DNA of 9,752 nt. Origin: Clostridium_AD sp051278035. GTDB lineage: Bacteria; Bacillota; Clostridia; Clostridiales; Clostridiaceae. The DNA lies in NCBI RefSeq assembly GCF_051278035.1, contig NZ_JBNMNU010000162.1, positions 1 through 9,752 of the forward strand, read 5' to 3'. Positions 7,235-9,752 of the stretch are shown piece after piece (within the stretch, counting starts at the first letter, position 1; every line of letters begins with the position of its first letter). The position numbers were made by a program, and so were the translations under genes. The notes beneath the pieces are model-generated. The model was not told the DNA's origin. It did no database searches and saw nothing but the letters and a program-made list of their open reading frames with translations.

Positions 7235-7293
7235 TGGGATAAACTGTATTTTTTAAATTTTTTACTAGATTACATCTTTATACAACACTGCTA

Positions 7294-7302
7294 ATTATAT
7301 CA
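7294..7302 (-). promoter_or_regulatory. Extended -10 promoter of the ABC transporter operon
   Basis: On the minus strand the bases read TGATATAAT, an exact extended -10 element identical to the one at 4034-4042. A -35 with 3 of 6 matches lies 17 bases upstream. The start would be near 7287, giving a leader of about 90 bases that contains the GGGGTCAGACCCC palindrome. The region is AT-rich, so chance matches are possible. Confidence 0.45.
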
Positions 7303-7357
7303 TTAAATCCATTATAATTCATTACTCTTTGTTATCCTAAACCACCTAAAGTAAAGC

Positions 7358-7406
7358 ATAGCCATCAACCTAAGGATTAAAATATAATCCTTAGGTTGAT
7401 GGCTAT
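7358..7406. terminator. Perfect 22-bp hairpin, probable bidirectional terminator
   Basis: The arms 7358-7379 and 7385-7406 are exact complements around a 5-base loop. The + strand continues into a T-rich run (CATTATTTTATT), and the minus strand into GCTTTACTTT, so neither side has an unbroken T tract. Its likely job is to end minus-strand transcripts coming from the SMC-like gene and to insulate the ABC operon. The unusually long perfect stem could also be the core of a small dispersed repeat. Confidence 0.65.
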
Positions 7407-7440
7407 CATTATTTTATTATCACATTTTAACGCTTTTTCA

Positions 7441-7573
7441 AAAAGCAATATGGCCTTATTACGACCCATATTGGAAGTGAAACTGTAACGAGAGTTGGTC
7501 TGATACCTACGAGGGCTGCAAATAGGTAACAATTACAATCCAGCAAAACCCTAGTCCCCTTGCCGATGCTTTT
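7441..7573. other. GC-richer element bounded by a 7-bp inverted repeat; possible small RNA or dispersed element
   Basis: Positions 7441-7560 have about 42% G+C by count, against about 30% around them. The ends AAAAGCA (7441-7447) and TGCTTTT (7567-7573) are complementary. Inside, CAATATGG (7446-7453) pairs with CCATATTG (7466-7473), and TACCTA and TAGGTA can pair around the GAGGGCTGC region near 7504-7528. On the minus strand the 8-bp stem is followed by CTTTTTG, so it may be a weak terminator for the SMC-like gene. A minus-strand frame is open through the element to a TAA at 7427-7429 but has no start codon or ribosome site. I do not recognise it as a known RNA. Confidence 0.4.
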
Positions 7574-7614
7574 AAGTGTTTCAATTCTGTGTTTATAAAA
7601 AGAAATATCCTTTT

Positions 7615-9752
7615 TTAGTCTCTTTCAGTATTATCCAAATTGGAATTAGGAATATAATCAAATATATCCATTTGCTTTAATTGCCCTATTCTGCGCAATG
7701 TCTCCGGGTCACTATCCCTAAAGAAAGCTTTTCGTATTTCACGTTCCTTTAGTAGAATTTTAACATTGCTACTGTTATCTGACTCCTTTAATCTACAGCT
7801 ATAAACTATTGGAAAATATGTCCTTATAAATTTCCCCTCTGAGTGAGCTGTCAATGCAATTATCTGAAAACCCAATTGTTCAGCAATAAAAAACACTGGA
7901 TCTAATACATGGTCACTGGAAGCTTTTCCAAATGGATTGTCTACAATAACTGTGCGATAACGTTTATCAGCAGATACTATATTTTTTCTTTTCTCTGCCA
8001 GGTAATTTAATATTCCAAGAAATAAAGTCATATTCTTACTCCATTTTTCGCCACCTGACCATGAGTTTGATACTTCCCATGTAAAAGGTGAACTACTCAC
8101 ATTTCCATCATTGGTTACCTTTCTGCATTTGACTTTAATTGAATTTTGTTTCATTATATTTTGAAGTAGTTGTTTTGACTTCATCCATTTTTCTATAGCT
8201 TTTCTTACACTCGCTTCAACCTCAACCCCATTTTCATCCTTATATTGATCACCTTCTAATTGTTTGAGTATCCAGTCAATATGATTACTTAGCTCTTCCT
8301 TACCCTCTTTTTCATCCCATTCAGGTACATTTATCAGAAAGATATCCTTCCATTGATCTTGTACTTTTATCCTAGTCTTTTTAGGAATGGTCCTTAATTC
8401 CTGAGCCATTGTACGCAGATATGAATGAAGATGACTTATAAATTGCTGTACTTCCTTATCGTGATCTCTAATATCATTTTCTGCGATCTCAATGGTTCTT
8501 GCTATTCTCTCATTCATCCTTTGCTGCCATTCTAATATATCCTTAAATAGTTTTTTATGTTGAATGCCCGTTACAGCCATTTCTTTAAGCTTAATATCAT
8601 TAATTTCGCTATCACAAAATTTAATAAACCCTTGCTGCTCCTTTTCAACTTTTAAACTTTGAGTCTTAAGTACTTCATTTAAATTTTGTAATTTGTCTTT
8701 TATCTTGGAAACAAATTCTTTTCTATGGTATGGAAGACTCGCTTTAACATCTTCCGTCAATGTTATCACTTTAATCTCTTCTGATAAGTATCCAAATTTA
8801 CCATTTTGAATATTAAGTTCAGTAATAGTGTTATTAATATCCTCTTTCTCGGAGGTGAGTTGATCTTTCCTATTATCAAAATATTGCTTCTGCTGACCTA
8901 ATTCTAACTTCTCTTTTTTTAACTGACTTTCCACATCCGTCAATGCTATAGTGAATAGTAATATTTCCTTGTACTTCTTATAAAAATCCTCTTTTCTTAT
9001 ACTATAAGTTGTTTTCTTTTCCTTATATTTCTCTTCATTCTCATCTAAATCCTTTTTTAATATTTTTAGTGGTATTTTCAAATTACCTATACTTTCTATC
9101 AACCTATCAATTTCAGCTCCACCATATATAGGAAATTGGATCTCTTCATCTATTTTAAAATCCACTTCTTTTCTTAGGTTTCTCAAATCATACTCTATGC
9201 GATCCTTTTCCGCCTCAGCACCCTTAAACTCGCTTTCTAAAACTTCTCTTCCCTTTTGTTTTTTATCTATTGCATCCCTTAAATCCTTACGCCTTGTAAT
9301 TAAAATAACCTTGCTATCTGAAGTATATTTAGCCACTGAGGACCTAACCTCTTCATACATATCATCTGATTTTAGTATAAGTAAACTATCTTTTATACCC
9401 TGAAGTTCCTCTGATATTTCATTTATTACCCCAGTAGTAAGGTTTATCTTCCTATCAAAAGTTGAGATTTTCTCTTTGCAAAGCAATAGAAATTCATCAA
9501 CTTTATTTATCTCTAGACTGCTCTTAAGACTTTCAGCACTACTGCTTATATAATCCTGAGCCTTAATAATCTTATTTTCTAAAACATATTTTTCTTCTTT
9601 ATCATCTGCCCCCATTTTTTGATATTTATCAGTTCCGATATCAATTTGCTTAACATCATCTTCATTCATATTTATTTTTTTATTAAGTATTAAATTTTTC
9701 TCCTTTAGATCCTTGTATATCTTTTGTAGTTCCACATATTCATCATAAGGGT
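7615..9752 (-). CDS. SMC/Rad50-like coiled-coil ATPase, C-terminal part (5' end beyond the window)
   Basis: The frame is open to the window edge. A GTG at 9733-9735 is in frame, but codons before it continue without a stop or ribosome site (PYDEY precedes it), so the gene almost certainly starts outside. About 470 residues of charged heptad-like coiled coil come first (numbering from the GTG). They are followed by an ATPase head with signature SGGEKWS (560-566), Walker B TVIVDNPFGKASS (D599) and a switch-like histidine (ALTAH, H631). Walker A would be in the missing N-terminal part. The Walker B aspartate is followed by asparagine where most SMC and Rad50 proteins have the catalytic glutamate (DNPFG in place of DEPFG). 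No CxxC zinc hook is seen in this part. Proteins of this architecture act on DNA in repair, segregation or defence. Its partners, if any, would lie upstream, to the right of the window. Confidence 0.85.
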   Translation of the reverse strand, partial: PYDEYVELQKIYKDLKEKNLILNKKINMNEDDVKQIDIGTDKYQKMGADDKEEKYVLENKIIKAQDYISSSAESLKSSLEINKVDEFLLLCKEKISTFDRKINLTTGVINEISEELQGIKDSLLILKSDDMYEEVRSSVAKYTSDSKVILITRRKDLRDAIDKKQKGREVLESEFKGAEAEKDRIEYDLRNLRKEVDFKIDEEIQFPIYGGAEIDRLIESIGNLKIPLKILKKDLDENEEKYKEKKTTYSIRKEDFYKKYKEILLFTIALTDVESQLKKEKLELGQQKQYFDNRKDQLTSEKEDINNTITELNIQNGKFGYLSEEIKVITLTEDVKASLPYHRKEFVSKIKDKLQNLNEVLKTQSLKVEKEQQGFIKFCDSEINDIKLKEMAVTGIQHKKLFKDILEWQQRMNERIARTIEIAENDIRDHDKEVQQFISHLHSYLRTMAQELRTIPKKTRIKVQDQWKDIFLINVPEWDEKEGKEELSNHIDWILKQLEGDQYKDENGVEVEASVRKAIEKWMKSKQLLQNIMKQNSIKVKCRKVTNDGNVSSSPFTWEVSNSWSGGEKWSKNMTLFLGILNYLAEKRKNIVSADKRYRTVIVDNPFGKASSDHVLDPVFFIAEQLGFQIIALTAHSEGKFIRTYFPIVYSCRLKESDNSSNVKILLKEREIRKAFFRDSDPETLRRIGQLKQMDIFDYIPNSNLDNTERD

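Noticed and set aside
7427..7613. Minus-strand open frame of about 60 codons through the GC-richer element, ending in CFLKKR
   Set aside because: It has no ATG, GTG or TTG start with a ribosome site after the preceding in-frame stop. The frame is better explained by the composition of the element.
7615..9752. Assignment as Wadjet JetC, Rad50 or SbcC
   Set aside because: The Walker B region and the absence of a visible zinc hook do not match those families clearly, and the partner genes are not in the window.

Overview
The window is AT-rich (about 70% A+T by eye). Its purine-rich Shine-Dalgarno sites (AAGGAGG-like), extended -10 promoters and protein composition suggest a low-GC Firmicute, most likely a Clostridium or close relative. 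No rRNA, tRNA or CRISPR array is visible. The mix of genes (end of a transposase, a lone chemoreceptor, an orphan regulator, an unrecognised repeat protein, an ABC transporter and part of an SMC-like ATPase) looks like an accessory, patchwork region, not a conserved operon.

Layout from left to right. Positions 1-138 hold the C-terminal end of a probable transposase, followed by about 475 bases without a gene that contain weak repeats. A methyl-accepting chemotaxis protein gene (615-2327, +) faces a gene for a 505-residue helix-turn-helix regulator (2387-3904, -). A perfect 17-bp hairpin terminator lies between their ends. Divergent from the regulator is a 195-residue protein with internal repeats and no recognisable family (4185-4772, +). 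It runs tail to tail into, and overlaps by 32 bases, a two-gene ABC transporter operon on the minus strand (ATPase 6408-7196, then permease 4741-6405). A 418-base gap follows. It contains a 13-bp GC-rich palindrome, a perfect 22-bp hairpin and a GC-richer element of about 130 bases bounded by a 7-bp inverted repeat. The right end is the C-terminal 700 or so residues of an SMC/Rad50-like coiled-coil ATPase (7615 to beyond 9752, -), whose Walker A half lies outside the window.

The most notable structure is regulatory. A 20-bp sequence containing the palindrome CATGACAAATGTCATG lies just upstream of the -35 box of the chemoreceptor gene (489-508). It recurs with one mismatch over the likely transcription start of the regulator gene (3927-3946). 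The simplest reading is that the orphan regulator binds both sites, repressing itself and controlling the chemoreceptor, possibly as an activator. The divergent repeat protein does not share this site. It has its own extended -10 promoter and a strong ribosome binding site, and it is the least explained gene here. The link between the regulator and the repeat protein rests on position alone.
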